Part shown: piece after piece, positions 1 through 11,526 of the stretch
Numbering within the stretch: position 1 is the first letter of the stretch
How the letters are laid out: each line of letters opens with the position of its first letter
Source: Agrypnia vestita
Taxonomy: Eukaryota; Arthropoda; Insecta; Trichoptera; Phryganeidae
DNA length: 64,000 nt
Reading direction: 5' to 3'
Assembly: GCA_016648135.1 (NCBI GenBank)
Contig: JADDOH010005085.1
Coordinates: 1 to 64,000, forward strand
Notes under the pieces: generated by a model
The model's input: only the letters and a program-made list of their open reading frames with translations
What the model was told of the DNA's origin: nothing
Databases searched by the model: none
Made by a program: the position numbers and the translations under genes

Positions 1-1611
1 GAAGAAAATCTATATTGATTTATACACTTAATAAAGTGCTGTTTACACTCGTTTACTGTGCGATTCATTTTGTTATTAGCCATAAATGTCTTGACATAAA
101 GATATCTAAAAAATATTTAGTGAATAAATTCAAAATAAGGTAAATAACAAGAATTGAATACGAAACAAAATAAAACACGTTTCTGATGCAGTCAAAGATT
201 AACGCCAAACGCTTGATAAATTTATATACAACGAGGTGTGCCGAAATGACGAGGTAAAAAACTGAACATACCAACAAAATAAATACTGTATTGAAATAAG
301 ACAGTATTTTTCAATATTTGTTTCACATATTCTGTAGCCTTCATGGGCATATTGGTTTCAGTTTATGCACAAATTAAGATAAACTGACATGTTAAAATCA
401 GTTGAAGAAAATAATGTCTTCTCTGTGTCGCAATTAGACATTGAAACTAGAGGGCATCGATTTAAAATCGTTTCTACAAGAAAAACTCATTAGAGCTATC
501 CATCGTGGGCTTAATTCAATAATAATTTCAAAATCAAGAAGAGCCAAAGATCAAACACTATTAAAATTAGTAAATGAGTTTTTTACATTGTATTACGTAT
601 TTTGGCTTTTTTATTTATTTTTTACATTTCTGCAGTTACTTTAATATTTCAATGTTGTTAACACTTTACGTTAATGTGTGTATAATACTTGAAAAATAGA
701 AATGAAATCAACTCTTATTTTTTCTAATAATTTAAACAATCCGGGAATTGAAAATTGCCAGCACCGTAATCCCGGTTCTGGAAAAAATTTCCGGGATTGA
801 AAGGCCTAGACATGAACGAAGGTGCTGTTCTATTAAAGTGAAAAGATTTCCAGTAACGAGAGAACCATCCGAGGGTTTGCAGTCAACGGTATTTCTACAA
901 GTGGCAGAAATCGGTGTGGATTCGGTTTGCGTCCAAGGCTTGGCGAGATGTTTTTCTATGTGGCTTTTTGTATGGACTGTGAACTGCGCGAGGCAATAAA
1001 CTCAAGAAAAACACTTAAAACATTAATAAAACATGTACGAGGGGAAGCCACAGCATTACCTTACATCAAAATACTTTTAAACAAAATAGTATTAAAACGA
1101 GTACTCGAGCATACAGGTTACAATGGAAAAACGATAATGTCTTAAAAGCCACATTTATTTTCATGAGTAACACAAGACTTGAACAATAATTATTGCTTCT
1201 TCTTAAACACTTACACAAAATATTGCATGATGTATAGTAAAAAAGAAATGTATGCAGTGCTACCACTAGGTAAGACGTATATAAGAGCTAGGACGGAGGG
1301 GTCCTAGATGACTTTTACATTAGAAAGTGTAAATAATTATTTTTATTTAAGGATATTTGCAAACAATTATGTGTATAAATATTGCATATTTTTTTTTTAT
1401 TATTTTCACAAAAAAATCTCGCATAGGGCACGTGTAATAAAGCTAATTCAACAACTATGATTGTGCATACGTTTTCATCTTTCTTATTCCAAAACCTTAT
1501 TTGACCATCTAAACTCTAAACCAACCATAAATATATCAATTTTGTTTTCAATGTAACTTAATTTTACGAATTTGTCACTAAATTGGGTAAAGTACATAAA
1601 ATATTTTACCT
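1..1611. other. AT-rich stretch without a recognised gene
   Basis: Short ORFs occur on both strands, but none shows a known motif, splice context or codon bias. A slightly less AT-rich patch around 740-1060 carries repeated 'ccggga(t/a)ttg' words and may be an old repeat; I cannot name it. Confidence 0.5.
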
Positions 1612-1783
1612 CCGTGAGTTTGATTATAATTTTATATTATATATTACTACTTATGTTTCGAGAGTAACAGAATCTCTCATCGACAGGTAAAGTGTTAAAA
1701 AATTAAGTTTAATACTTCGATGCCGGTGAGAGATTCCGTTTCTCTCTTAAGTAGTAATATATAAAATTATAATTAAACTTACG
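1612..1783. mobile_element. Foldback MITE, ~65-70 bp inverted arms
   Basis: The left arm (TTTGATTATAATTTTATAT..., then a CGAGAGTAACAGAATCTCTC block) is matched in inverted orientation by the right arm ending ATAAAATTATAATTAAAC. The two arms make up nearly the whole element, so there is no coding capacity. The element at 11527-11966 has the same arm sequence and a larger interior, so they are one family. Confidence 0.7.
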
Positions 1784-1799
1784 TTGTACATCAATACAA

Positions 1800-2429
1800 G
1801 TACAATATACTTACACATTTATTTTAAATATTTACTGAGTATTTAAAGGATTGTATTACTAAAAGGTACAAACTGTACTTTTGACGTTATAATATAATAC
1901 GTAGGCATCGTCGATATATGATATATAATATTATCGGCCGTATTCTGAAAATAGCAATACTGAGATCTTAATATTGTAATCCCAACATTTAATAGACGAG
2001 AATAAAAAAAATAAACGATACGTCGGTGTTTGTTTCTTTCAGTTTCTACTTGAGAGAGAGGGAGACAACGCGAAAATGCGGCGCGAGACACGACGGCTGT
2101 CCGTCAAACGTCAAAATATATATACGAGTCCAACGCAACAATGACAATTTTGCCATAATTGTACATCAGGACGCTATGGGAGAAGACTCTAATGAAATAA
2201 TATTTTTTCTATATGCTTTAAATACAGCATTAGTACTTATTTCATGTAATTTAAATCTAAATATTGGAATTGTTAGGTTACGTTTGCGATAGGTTCTTCG
2301 GTAACCCGTTTGAAGCTCTGTCCAACCAAACAGCCTAAGAGCTATAAGAAGGCACCGGAGAAATCACTTTTCTAAAGGCATTGCAGACATCTGGCACCGC
2401 AAATTAAGGTATTCAATTTGAGAGAGTTA
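1800..2429. other. No gene seen
   Basis: AT-rich DNA with a mixed-composition patch at 2030-2130. The two small ORFs overlapping here on opposite strands show no domain or exon signature. Confidence 0.4.
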
Positions 2430-2543
2430 TGTGAAAATATAAAAGTCTCCTTATTTGAGTACGACGAACACCGAACACCGACGTATACCTACACTCACAT
2501 TTCGTTTTATTTTATTATCGTCGATTAAGTTGTGGGAAAACAA
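2430..2543 (+). promoter_or_regulatory. Possible TATA promoter and short first exon ending ATG|GTAAGT
   Basis: Seen: a TATAAAAG box at about 2437, then roughly 100 bases of mixed composition ending in AACAATG directly followed by GTAAGT, a perfect 5' splice-site consensus. A TATA box about 30 bases ahead of a likely start, and a first exon ending just after the initiator ATG, is a layout known from small insect secreted-protein genes. Inference: a plus-strand gene could start here with only Met in exon 1. I could not find a convincing second exon, so the product is unknown. A chance TATA plus GTAAGT in AT-rich DNA is the alternative. Confidence 0.3.
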
Positions 2544-2689
2544 TGGTAAGTTCCCAACATTGCTACAATGCATTGCATGACGAACTTTTGCCATCGAAAT
2601 AAGGTTTTTTTTAAAAACCTTTAAACATAAAATAAATTGTACATTTTAGAAGAGCCCTTTAGGTATATATAAAAAATCTTTTGATAAAT

Positions 2690-3058
2690 CTGGAAACACA
2701 GCCGTTTGTAACAAAGGAAAATTCAGCGATAAGCACGCGCGGAGGAAATGGAGCTAAAACAAGGAAACAGATTATAAAAGGCCGCCCGGGTGTTCAAAGA
2801 AAACCATAAAACATTTTCTTTCGTGTTGGGCTAATTTCATTTGCAACACTTTTTGGCCTAAAGCCTTAGTATAGGGTACGCGCAGATACGCCGAGCGAGA
2901 AAATAAACCGCAAACGGTTTATAAAAAATAGCCCGAGGTAAACAATGATGTTCCTGCCCGCGCGCTGCCTCCGTGACACACATCGCCTGTCGTCTGGCGG
3001 CAACCGCAAAAACAAAAGCATAAAATCAAAAATAATAGACACTCACGTGGTATTTCAT
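2690..3058. other. Non-repetitive stretch of mixed base composition
   Basis: This is one of the few stretches with no visible similarity to other repeats in the window. It contains a second TATAAAAGG box at about 2774 and a moderately GC-rich patch at 2880-3000. No ORF of note. It could be regulatory or intronic host sequence. Confidence 0.3.
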
Positions 3059-3175
3059 CAAGGTACTGATACACATGCTTATTGCAATATGCGCAGTATT
3101 GACCTTCTTTAGCCCTTGCTTATTAGTAGCATGTGTGTACGCACATTGCTAGTAATGAGCACGCACATTCAAATA
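3059..3175 (+). repeat. Partial copy of the GCATGC-rich element
   Basis: It starts GGTACTGATACACATGCTTA and shares the 'gcgcagtattgacc' and 'tgtgtgtacgcac' blocks with the copies at 12087 and 38111. It is truncated after about 117 bp, where a MITE copy begins. Confidence 0.6.
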
Positions 3176-3194
3176 AATGAAAGATTCTCAGATT

Positions 3195-3395
3195 TGAACA
3201 CATATACAATTTTCAAAATTTTGATAATTGTAGGATGTCCTTACGGTGGAATTTGTGAACGTTGCATTGTGTAAAGTGATCACCTAGGCCAGCTAATACA
3301 GATCATTAGCACTTTGGCCACCGTATAAAGACTGCCATACGTGTTTCCCATATAAATAGCTTTATCTCTGTGAGACTTCTAAAATATGATGATTA
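3195..3395 (+). mobile_element. MITE copy, 'GTCTCTGTGAGAC' family
   Basis: About 200 bp, alignable by eye to 11205-11410 and 24420-24610 and, inverted, to 33058-33230. Shared blocks include 'cattgtgtaa', 'aggccag', 'tttcccatataaatagct' and the end 'tctctgtgagacttcta'. There is no coding capacity. Confidence 0.65.
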
Positions 3396-3676
3396 TCTGT
3401 GGACAAAATCCAGTAATCGTGTTCTAAGAGCATACATACACATAAAAATATTATTAAAATTAAATATTTTAAGCTACTGCACTTAAATTGATGCGTTGTA
3501 AGGGGGTTGACTGCACACATTGTTTAACTTTTAGTAGCTAATCTTTTTATGAAACTACGTCTTAAAGTGATAAATAGTTCGATAATCACAAAATTAATTA
3601 ATGTATGACTGATAAAAATACTTTCCTTTGTTTTTAAATGGAAATGCATTCAAGTAAATCCAACATTATTTAATAA

Positions 3677-3725
3677 CTAGCTGTAACCCGTCAAAAATGA
3701 CGGTATTTTAGATGTCGGTTCCTAA
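3677..3725 (-). mobile_element. Helitron 3' terminus
   Basis: On the minus strand a hairpin (CCGTCA...TGACGG) is followed by GTTACAG and then CTAG next to T. This is the Helitron 3' signature: a short GC-rich hairpin just upstream of CTRR, inserted before T. The rest of the element (upward in coordinates) cannot be delimited. Confidence 0.55.
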
Positions 3726-4021
3726 AGAATAAACATTTATTTATTTTATTTAAAAAAATCGTAAAAAAAATCTCAAGGGAAATTTTTTCATAAAAAAAAA
3801 TTTAAAAAAAGAAATTGCTGTAAAGAAGTTACGGACGTTGCACGAAGGTACGGGGAAAGACATACAACGAAATTATTATAATTGGTATGAAGTTTCTGCG
3901 TAAACGACGTAAAAAGTTAAAATATATACGGAAAGAGCACCCAAGAGCAAACAAATATATCGACAGCTTTGATTATGTGCTTCAAGAAATACCGTGACAT
4001 GTCTCTTCTAATTACATTATA

Positions 4022-4300
4022 CTAGCTGTGTCCGGGCGGCTTCGCACGCATAGATTTTTAGCACACTGTTTGGATCGTCATAGAACTTTCGTGAACCTTC
4101 CAGAACATTCTCCTTCCAGAACTTTCAAGAAATTTACAGGAACCTTCTAGACACACCGACACATTCCGCCAACCAGTTTAGAACATTATAGAACTTTCGG
4201 GAATTTCTAGAACCTTCTCCTTCCAGAACTTTCTAGAGCACGTTCTTCCGGAACCTTCTAGACTCACCGACACATCGGCGCGCCTATTTTAAAACAATCT
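4022..4300 (-). mobile_element. Helitron-like 3' end with a two-unit tandem body
   Basis: CTAG at 4022-4025 is followed on the plus strand by CTGTGTCCGGGCGGCTTCG, which matches the CTAGCTGT...CCGG termini found at 3677, 12885, 20911, 39113 and 52829. The adjacent body holds a ~108-bp unit present twice (about 4080-4165 and 4188-4276), each ending 'accttctaga(c)...caccgacaca'. The 5' end was not found. Confidence 0.5.
4095..4260. promoter_or_regulatory. Array of heat-shock elements
   Basis: Alternating TTC and GAA triplets with 2-base gaps fit the HSF target (nTTCnnGAAnnTTCn). They include TTC-GAA-TTC at 4098-4110, a four-unit TTC-GAA-TTC-GAA at 4114-4131, TTC-GAA-TTC at 4205-4217 and TTC-GAA-TTC at 4221-4233. 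The array is duplicated with the tandem unit. No gene lies immediately downstream, so activity is inference. Confidence 0.55.
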
Positions 4301-5056
4301 GAAGCATTTGCGGCCTTCTCATAACAATGTGCTAGAAAGCACATTTTCGTCACCCATTCCCACCCAAATTTCGTCACCCATTCCCGCACAGCCACCCTCA
4401 CCAAACTCTCATATTTTCGATGTGACACCAAGGGCTATCCACCACCATAACCAGCGGTGGGTGGTTGTGGCTGGTTGCGGAGAAAACTTGGCGGGTGGGG
4501 AGGCGTGGCCGGTTTGCGGTATCTCATATAGCATTATACACTTCTTCAATTTTGACATTATGATGAATATTACATAAAATAATTTTTAAAATTATTTAAA
4601 TATTACATAATATTATTATTACATAACATTAATATAATACATATAACATAAAAAAATATTACATAAAATAATTTTTAAAATTATTTAAAAAGTTGATAGA
4701 AATCAGTTTCTTTCACAGAAACAATTTCTGCTAATTTCGGAAAGTCAATATTCCACTACAATGATAGTAATATTGACATTTGACGAATACCTTGATATTT
4801 CTCAACGAAATCAATAATATTTCTCATACAAACTTTACCCATATATAGATAAGTGCATGTCGTCAATTGTTTGTTGGGGGTATTGTAAAAATCGTAGAAA
4901 AGGGGTTATGTTAAAAGGGGGTATGTTACAATGTATGTTACAAGTTTTAACACAGTAAATCTTCTTCTTCTTCTTTCTTGGCGTTTCACCCCTATGGAGT
5001 ATTCTTGCCACAAAACACGTGTGTTTCTTCGTTGGCAATGGGTGTGATGGTTGCGT
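4301..5056. other. Low-complexity stretch, no gene
   Basis: It begins with a proline-rich ORF in simple-sequence DNA at 4308-4577. A run of ATTACATAAAATAATTTTTA words follows, occurring twice at about 4570 and 4660. Nothing supports a gene. Confidence 0.45.
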
Positions 5057-5960
5057 TTTTTTTTTCTCTCTTTTATGTTAGAAATTTAAATTGGAAACGA
5101 TTTGTTTTAGGATAAACATTATTTTGTGTGGATGATTCAATTGTATTAGTAATGGAAAAGGATATGGGGTACATAATGTTAGTTTATTTAATTTTTATAG
5201 ATTTATACCGTTAGCTTTTAGGAATCTTGTTAGTAATTTTAAAGTGATGTGATCATTGGAAGATAAGAGGGTTGGGATGTTGACGGGGAATGGAATATTG
5301 CAATAAGAAATATCTTGAATAAAATTTGAATAACGGTCATTGATGGGGCATCCAAAAAAGATGTGATCTAAATGTTCTTCGTCCATCCGGCATTCACACG
5401 TAGGAGAGTCCCGAATGCTGATTTTAAAAAGATGGCTATTCATGCAACAGTGTCCTATTCGCATACTGCCAATAGAGGAAGCCTCGAACTTATTCACTTT
5501 CATTTCTGAAAACTATGGCCTGGCAGAAATTTCTGGTTGTATTGCGGAATACCATTTTCCTTTTAAAGATTTTGAGGTCTCTCATTGAGACTTCCAAGTA
5601 AAATTCATTTTTTCTTTAAGTAACGGCAGTTAATCTGATATTTTAATATGATTGTGAGAGGAAATGCCGGAAGTGGAAGCTTCTTTACCTAGGGCATCTG
5701 CCTTTTCATTTCCTGGGATTCCGCAATGGCTAGGGATCCATGCTAAAGCAATGTCTGTTTTTTTTTTGCTGAATGTGAAAAATCAACTCTCGAATTTGAA
5801 TACAATGTTCATCTTCGGAGTAAGTTAAGGGGCAAGATTTGATTTTTTTGTAAAACGCTAAGAGAGTCGGAAAGGATCAGGCATTTATTAAGTATTTTAT
5901 AATTTTGCAGAGAATCTAGTAGAATCTCAAAGTAAAATTAAACATTGAAGCTCGTTACAA
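5057..5960 (-). pseudogene. LINE 3' part: RNase H domain plus C-terminal tail
   Basis: Reading the minus strand, 5510-5960 gives broken RNase H sequence with the diagnostic block AWIPSHCGIPGNEKADALG. The open frame 5503-5195 continues with RIGHCCMNSHLFK, DSPTCECRMDEEHLDHIFF and GCP, the cysteine/histidine tail that follows RNase H in I/Loa/R1-type non-LTR retrotransposons. An A-rich run at 5057-5066 would be the poly(A) tail. Stops and frameshifts interrupt the RNase H part, and no reverse transcriptase is present, so this is a 5'-truncated dead copy. The clade is not certain. Confidence 0.75.
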
Positions 5961-6244
5961 GAGATAAATAATTTCCGCAGTTTATTTATACCGCCTGTAA
6001 ACCCACCGTAATTGTTGGCTTAAATTATAAATAATTTATGATACGTTTTTAAAAAGAGGCATCATGTGTTATCAACGAAAGATAATTGTTGTGTTTACTG
6101 TTGTATTATTGTGTCGTATGTAAAAAATCGATAAATATATATTTTTTACAGCTTTTTATAGTTGTTGCGATTTCCGCCATCTTAACGTAAAAATGGAAGA
6201 AATTTGTTTTATACTAGCAATTTTATACATGCCCATGCATTTAT
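5961..6244. other. No gene seen
   Basis: AT-rich DNA between the LINE fragment and a GC-richer tandem repeat. Confidence 0.4.
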
Positions 6245-6432
6245 ACAGGCCCTGCGGGCGGCTATGCTGGTCGATGCGCGGCCATATGTGCTCGCTACGC
6301 GACAATTGGTGCCTGGAATTGGCTATCAGCTGTACTAGTCCGCTGCGCGGTCACAATTGCCCGCTTCGCGACTATTGCTGTTTTCAATTGGCTATCGGCT
6401 GTGTGGCCGACAGAGGCCACTGCGCGGCTTTT
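6245..6432 (+). repeat. GC-rich tandem repeat, ~80-bp units
   Basis: Two imperfect units share 'gctgcgcgg', 'cgctacgcgac / cgcttcgcgac' and 'aattggctatc(a/g)gctgt'. They create an 88-codon ORF at 6193-6459 whose protein is simply the repeat translated twice (DNWCLELAIS / DYCCFQLAIG). I read it as repeat DNA, not a gene. Confidence 0.5.
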
Positions 6433-8041
6433 AGTATATGCTTTGAGCTATCTTCATAATATTGTAGTAAATAATTATCTGGCGCCGTGGATGCTATCAA
6501 CTTTGTCACATTTCAAACAAAACGCATGTTCTAACCTAAAAATAAAAGGTCAAAAATTTAATTTCCCGGAGAAAAAATAAAATTGACATAGGTATGAAAA
6601 TTTAAATTTGGAAGTATCTCGCTTTAAAGTGAATTGAATGTTAAATAATGTGTAGGTATATATAATATTTCTACATGAAATAACATGAAAATGTTTTTAA
6701 AATAATCTGTACACCCCGTTTCTTAAAAAAACTTACGATTTGGTTTTTTTATACTGGTAATCGAAAACAGGCCATTACTATAATGCAGATGTAGCGCAAT
6801 TATAATATAGATTATTAATAGATTCGTTGAAATAAGCGGAGAGTACAAGATATTGTATATTCTGATTCAAAGGGACTGTTTCTTTCACATCAGCGACATC
6901 GTTATGGGATATAAAGGCTGTCAGACATTTTGTGCCTTTAAAATTTATTATATTTGGTCATCTCAATAACACCTATTTACAGTGTCTTTATCTGTATGTC
7001 TCACTAACTATTCGCTGATTACTGATTACACATTACAAATGCTCTGACCGTCCAGTCCGGTATTTCTCAACGTGGGTGCCACGCCCCACATGGGGGCAAT
7101 TTGGTTGTTCAGGAGGGCAATTCGAAATGACCTCGTCTAAAGTTTAAAAAATAATAGCCTACTATAATTTAACTTGTTCAAAATAAGAATTGTTGACATC
7201 TCAATTTGAAATAAGCATTAATTAAGGCCGGACATTCGCTTTACAAGTTTGAAATGATTTGATTGTGTGCTCTTTCAAGTCGAGGTTTGAAAAGAGTTAA
7301 ACAAAATGTAATATTAAGTAAACATACGAGCTCGTAATATTTGTCGTAAATATTGCTGGAGTGAAAAGTTATGATATAAAGAGACGACGATATAATTATT
7401 GTCGATATTTATGCACCAGCAATTAGCATACATCTATTTAATGTTATGAAAATTTACAGACTGTTTTTATCTCAATAATTCATAGTGATTTCTTCCTAAA
7501 ACCTAAGTCTTGTGTCCTGAACAAGTTGTAATTAGGCTTTATTTAGAGAATAGTTCAATTTTTAAATATAAAAAAATATGTCGATGTTACATGACATGGT
7601 AAAAAAAGTCTAATCACACATTTCAAAATTAATATTTATTTAAATATTTTGGTTAAATCGATGTCTTCGGTTTTATTTTCATTCATCAAATTAATATGCA
7701 GCTAAAATTTATTATATAAAAAAAATTAACCAAAATTCTGCATTCGAAAAACATCACCGGAGATAGAATACTTTAAATGCGAGCCATTAGATGAATCCCC
7801 AACCGAAGTCAAATTGACACTTAATGCTCTGGTAAGAATGTTTATTCGGCAGTACAGCATTCCACGGGTCGCTCCCGCTCTGTGATACATGATAACTTTG
7901 TGCAGGCACATTAAAAAATGCTGACCACCGAACAGAGGCGTGTACCTTAAGATCGTAGGGAGAGCTTTTAAAATAAATAAAAACCTGTTATTTCATTTCA
8001 TGTTTCATTTCTCTCCCTTCACAAGTGTGTATCATACATAC
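6433..8041. other. AT-rich stretch; possible hAT-type end at ~7058-7140
   Basis: Mostly featureless. At 7058-7140 the words TTTCTCAACGTGGGTGCCACG and CATGGGGGCAATTTGG resemble the 'cagt..ttctcaa..gtgg' termini of ancient hAT elements, but no matching second end was found. Confidence 0.3.
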
Positions 8042-8420
8042 TGTCACGAGATGGCAGATAATAGACTACGCAATGTCTGACTGATATGTCTGACAATAAA
8101 TTGTAAATCACTAAAAACGTGGAGAAGTAAAGCAACCACTCACGATATTCCGCGATCTATATAAGAGATGACAAGCCTGCTGCCCAGGCCGTGCGTTTTT
8201 ATTGACCGAATGCGAAATCACGCGATTGACCACAAAGAAGCGAGAGAAAAAACTACCGATCTATGTATTTATGAAATTATCTCGAGTGACGAGTGCAAAA
8301 TTAGTGTGAATTAAAGAACGGTCTTCCGATTTAATTGGTGTTCGGTGACTTGTGTGAGTACATAAAACTTAAATTGATTAAATTATTTCATTTACCTCCC
8401 ACAGCCACGATAACGTGACA
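8042..8420 (+). mobile_element. Solo LTR (TGTCACG...CGTGACA)
   Basis: A 379-bp unit starts TGTCACGAGATGGCAG and ends CAGCCACGATAACGTGACA, with the TG...CA ends of an LTR. A TATA box (TATATAAG) lies at 8158-8165. The last ~20 bases match the ends of the LTRs at 24611-25179 (inverted) and 36225-36705. There are no gag/pol remains beside it and no clear target duplication, so it is a solo LTR or an eroded 5' LTR. Confidence 0.55.
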
Positions 8421-10747
8421 AATAATATTTATTGTGCTGACCCTAACATTGATGATGCTGACATTCTTACAGAAATCCTATCGTCATTTAAAAAGTCACT
8501 CCTACACAACATTAATTTTCTTGACAATAAACTGAATCCATAAAATACATAAAATCAATTATTTATTACATATTCGTACATGGTCGCACTGCATAGATAC
8601 ACTAAATATATAGATGTATATAGATGTCCTAGAGCAGGCTGAAGACACTTGTAATTGAGTTAGTGGGCTGAGTTTTTAATAGGTGATGTATTGTTTTATG
8701 TATTTTGTACCCAGTATTCTGTTAGGGTCTTATTAAAAATAAAATAAAATTAACAACAAAACATGTTTTAAAATTCCTGAAATATATATTGTACATGTTA
8801 CGTTTTGCTGCACGAAATATGACAGCTGAAAGCGACATAACGAACAGGTAAATAAACTACCAAATAAAATTCTTTTGCGGTTGGATTCCAGACGCCCACT
8901 CGATTATGCCGCATTGCAATACGCGCGAATGAGGCACGCATCACCTGCAGGGTCGCCGAGGCAGATGGTGGCCACGCTGTCGGTAACTCGTTGATTGCAT
9001 TAATTCTCAACAAACATCTTTACAAACATCAAACATCGTACAAGCAACAAACATCAAACAAAAATTAACTAACGTGAATTTTGCTTTAACCCCTCCCCCC
9101 TTCCCGAGTGGAACGTAGTTTATTTTTTCCTATTAATTCCAGAAGACATGTGTTGTTTTATCTTAACAAAATTATTTTAAAATTATTGATTATGTGCAAA
9201 CCGATCTGCGCAGATTTATCGATCGCATATTCAGAACCGTTTTAATTGTTACAAATAAAATAAATAGATGAATGAGTTACTTAGCTCGACTCTGTCTATT
9301 AGAACTCTCCCCCCTCCCCTCACATAGCCCAGCGTTGTATTATTTGTTCTAAGAACAAAATTACTGAATTTGTCCACATAGGGATAATCATTAATACTCC
9401 ACTTTAAAAATATAGAGGTATCATTACCAGCGGCGACATCATGTATACAGCATAAATTCAAGTTCTAAGATTCTACACAAACCAGGGGCGTGAAGCACAT
9501 ACAATTACAAAAGCATTAGTAAAGTGCATTAAGCAAAAGTGTATTAGTAAAGATTCTGGGAAACAAATATTAATTAAATAATCCTTATCTTAAGAAAAAG
9601 ATGATTTAAAAATTTAAAAGTTTTATTTCTAACGTTCCTGTTTAACGTGACGTATCTGTTTTTTTCCGATGTAAAATTCTAGCCGTAAGTTTTATTTATG
9701 ACTTTCCTGTACCTAACTTCATGTCGATTCTTAATTTATTTCACTTGTTTGCGCCCAACAAATTTGTTCCATAGATCTAGTCAAGTCGAGAAAAAACTCG
9801 TCCTGAACCGTGTATTTTTACTTAGCTCTATGTCAGCAAGTTTCTTGTAAAGGACAAGTAAATTTTTCATGGAATAGCGTGTTTCTTGTAAATGTCCTAT
9901 GCTAAGCGAGAACTGCGCGCACATCACTTAGAAATGACATTTTTTACAAATTCCACCCAAAACTTTTGTGTGAATTCTATTTCTCATTTCTACGGCGAAT
10001 TAAAATACCACCTGTCAAATCATATTGATTATTTACGACGACATTGCCATCGATGATATCATAAAATGTTTGATTAATTTTCGTGAAAAGAAACGTATAT
10101 CTGAAATAAGTATCGTTCCCGATTTAATTATATATAAATCGTCTTAGAAATATATTGAAAATTTTTGTCGTATTACCTATATGTAAAATATTTATTTATT
10201 TAGAAAATCTTGTTCACAATACTTATTTTATAGTGCAGTTATTTTTGTGGATTGAAGCTACTCAAAATAGTTCATTATATGTATACAGTTAAAAAAAATC
10301 AAAAAATATATATACCCTTATAGGTATATGCATAAGTATATATATATATATATTTATAATATAGGTATATAGTCGGTCGCAGCGTAACCTAAGCTTATAC
10401 CGACTGCATGCCACCGATACAAACCTCTTGGCATCGACAGAAGTTCTTATATAAGTAAGTATTGTAAGTCTTGATACTGTTTTAGACAAAAGCATGATAT
10501 TTTATTGCCTTTTTTATAGGCAATAAAAATTGTATACAATAATAATTTGTACCTCTGCCAATATGCTGAGGAAATCCCACGAAAGGAAACAATCACTAAA
10601 AAACAATGGGTCATAAAGTAGACACACGAAAATAGAAAATGATTCTTAGCGACGCTCCGGTGAAATAAATACCTCGTCGGCTTTATATTTCCCTGATCCG
10701 AGTATTTTAATAATATACAAATTAGTTTCTCCGGGCAAACAATCGCC
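8421..10747. other. AT-rich stretch, no convincing gene
   Basis: A GC-richer 100 bp at 8880-9000 contains splice-like sites on both strands, which cannot be resolved (see rejected items). The remainder is AT-rich intergenic or intronic sequence, including TA-repeat runs near 10335. Confidence 0.4.
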
Positions 10748-10813
10748 CTAGCTTCCGCCCCGTGATTGAACGCCATGGGCCGACTGCGGGTTGCGAGGTT
10801 CTTGCTGTAGGGA
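10720..10813 (-). CDS. Candidate terminal exon after the microexon
   Basis: It starts after TTTTGCAG at 10814. Spliced to the 37-nt exon in the R-A-I-S frame it reads FPTARTSQPAVGPWRS, continues through GRKLGRLFARRN and stops at about 10725. GC content is higher than in the flanks. An unspliced frame stays open much longer but runs into AT-rich sequence of non-coding character. No family recognised. Confidence 0.25.
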
Positions 10814-10901
10814 CTGCAAAACAATATTTGCACCGGTATAAAAAAAATAATGATAGGTACTCACATGCCGCCATCTGTTGCTGGTGCTGCGAAATAGCTC
10901 T
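10814..10901 (-). CDS. Candidate 37-nt internal exon (10901-10865) and following intron
   Basis: On the minus strand a strong acceptor (TTTTTTCTTTCTTCCAG) precedes a 37-nt exon, followed by the strong donor CAT|GTGAGTACC. In phase 0 it reads RAISQHQQQMAA plus one base. After 51 nt another acceptor (TTGTTTTGCAG) opens a second exon at 10813. That spacing is short for an insect intron, so one of the two acceptors may be unused. Entry phase 0 fits the phase-0 donor of the candidate first exon at 28882, which would give ...GVRSLLQQ-RAISQHQQQMAA with an ~18-kb intron. The gene is not recognised. Confidence 0.4.
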
Positions 10902-11204
10902 CTGGAAGAAAGAAAAAATATCTTAATTATAACCATGAACAGTAATTATAAAACAATTACTTAAATATTTATGGAATAGTATTTTTCATTATTTTATTAG
11001 TATTTTATTATTCTAGCGTATATGTTAAAACAATTCGAAAGAATATCATATACACCTACATTAAAAATAATATTACTTAAAATTTATATGTATCACTGCA
11101 AGCCACTTTAAAAATGTATGTGCATCATGGCCAATGCCAAACCAATGTATACTATGTCATGGTAGGGGCCATAGATGTCTCTAGCATAGTCCATTCGAAT
11201 ATAT

Positions 11205-11410
11205 GAAAGAAACTCATTTAGAACATATTTACAACTTTCAAAATTTTGATAATTTGTGGATTACGGTGGAATTGGTAAACATTGCATTGTATAACATTAT
11301 CGTTTAAGCCAGCTCACACAGATCACAAGTCCTAGGCCACCCTATAAAGACATCTATACACGTTTCCCATATAAATAGCTTCATCTCTGTGAGGCTTCTA
11401 TAACTTATCT
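11205..11410 (+). mobile_element. MITE copy, 'GTCTCTGTGAGAC' family
   Basis: Close relative of 3195-3395. Shared blocks are 'caaaattttgataat', 'cattgcattgt', 'agccagctca', 'gtttcccatataaatagct' and 'tctctgtgaggcttcta'. Confidence 0.65.
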
Positions 11411-11526
11411 TATTTTATGTTATTGATGGATTTGACGTTGTAGAGATCATTCATGATGATCATTAATTGGCTGTAAAACATAAAATATCTCTACTTGGTT
11501 TTTATTATATTTTTATTTTGTTTTTT

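Noticed and set aside
4308..4577. 89-codon Pro/Ser-rich ORF
   Set aside because: Low-complexity translation of repeat DNA with no domain, next to a Helitron end.
8925..8985. GC-rich block with splice-like sites on both strands (minus-strand reading VATICLGDPA)
   Set aside because: Acceptor and donor consensus exists on either strand and the pyrimidine tract is weak, so strand and exon cannot be chosen.
10447..10833. 128-codon minus ORF as a gene
   Set aside because: It begins inside an intron-like AT-rich stretch and most of it has non-coding composition; only its first ~25 codons overlap a plausible exon.
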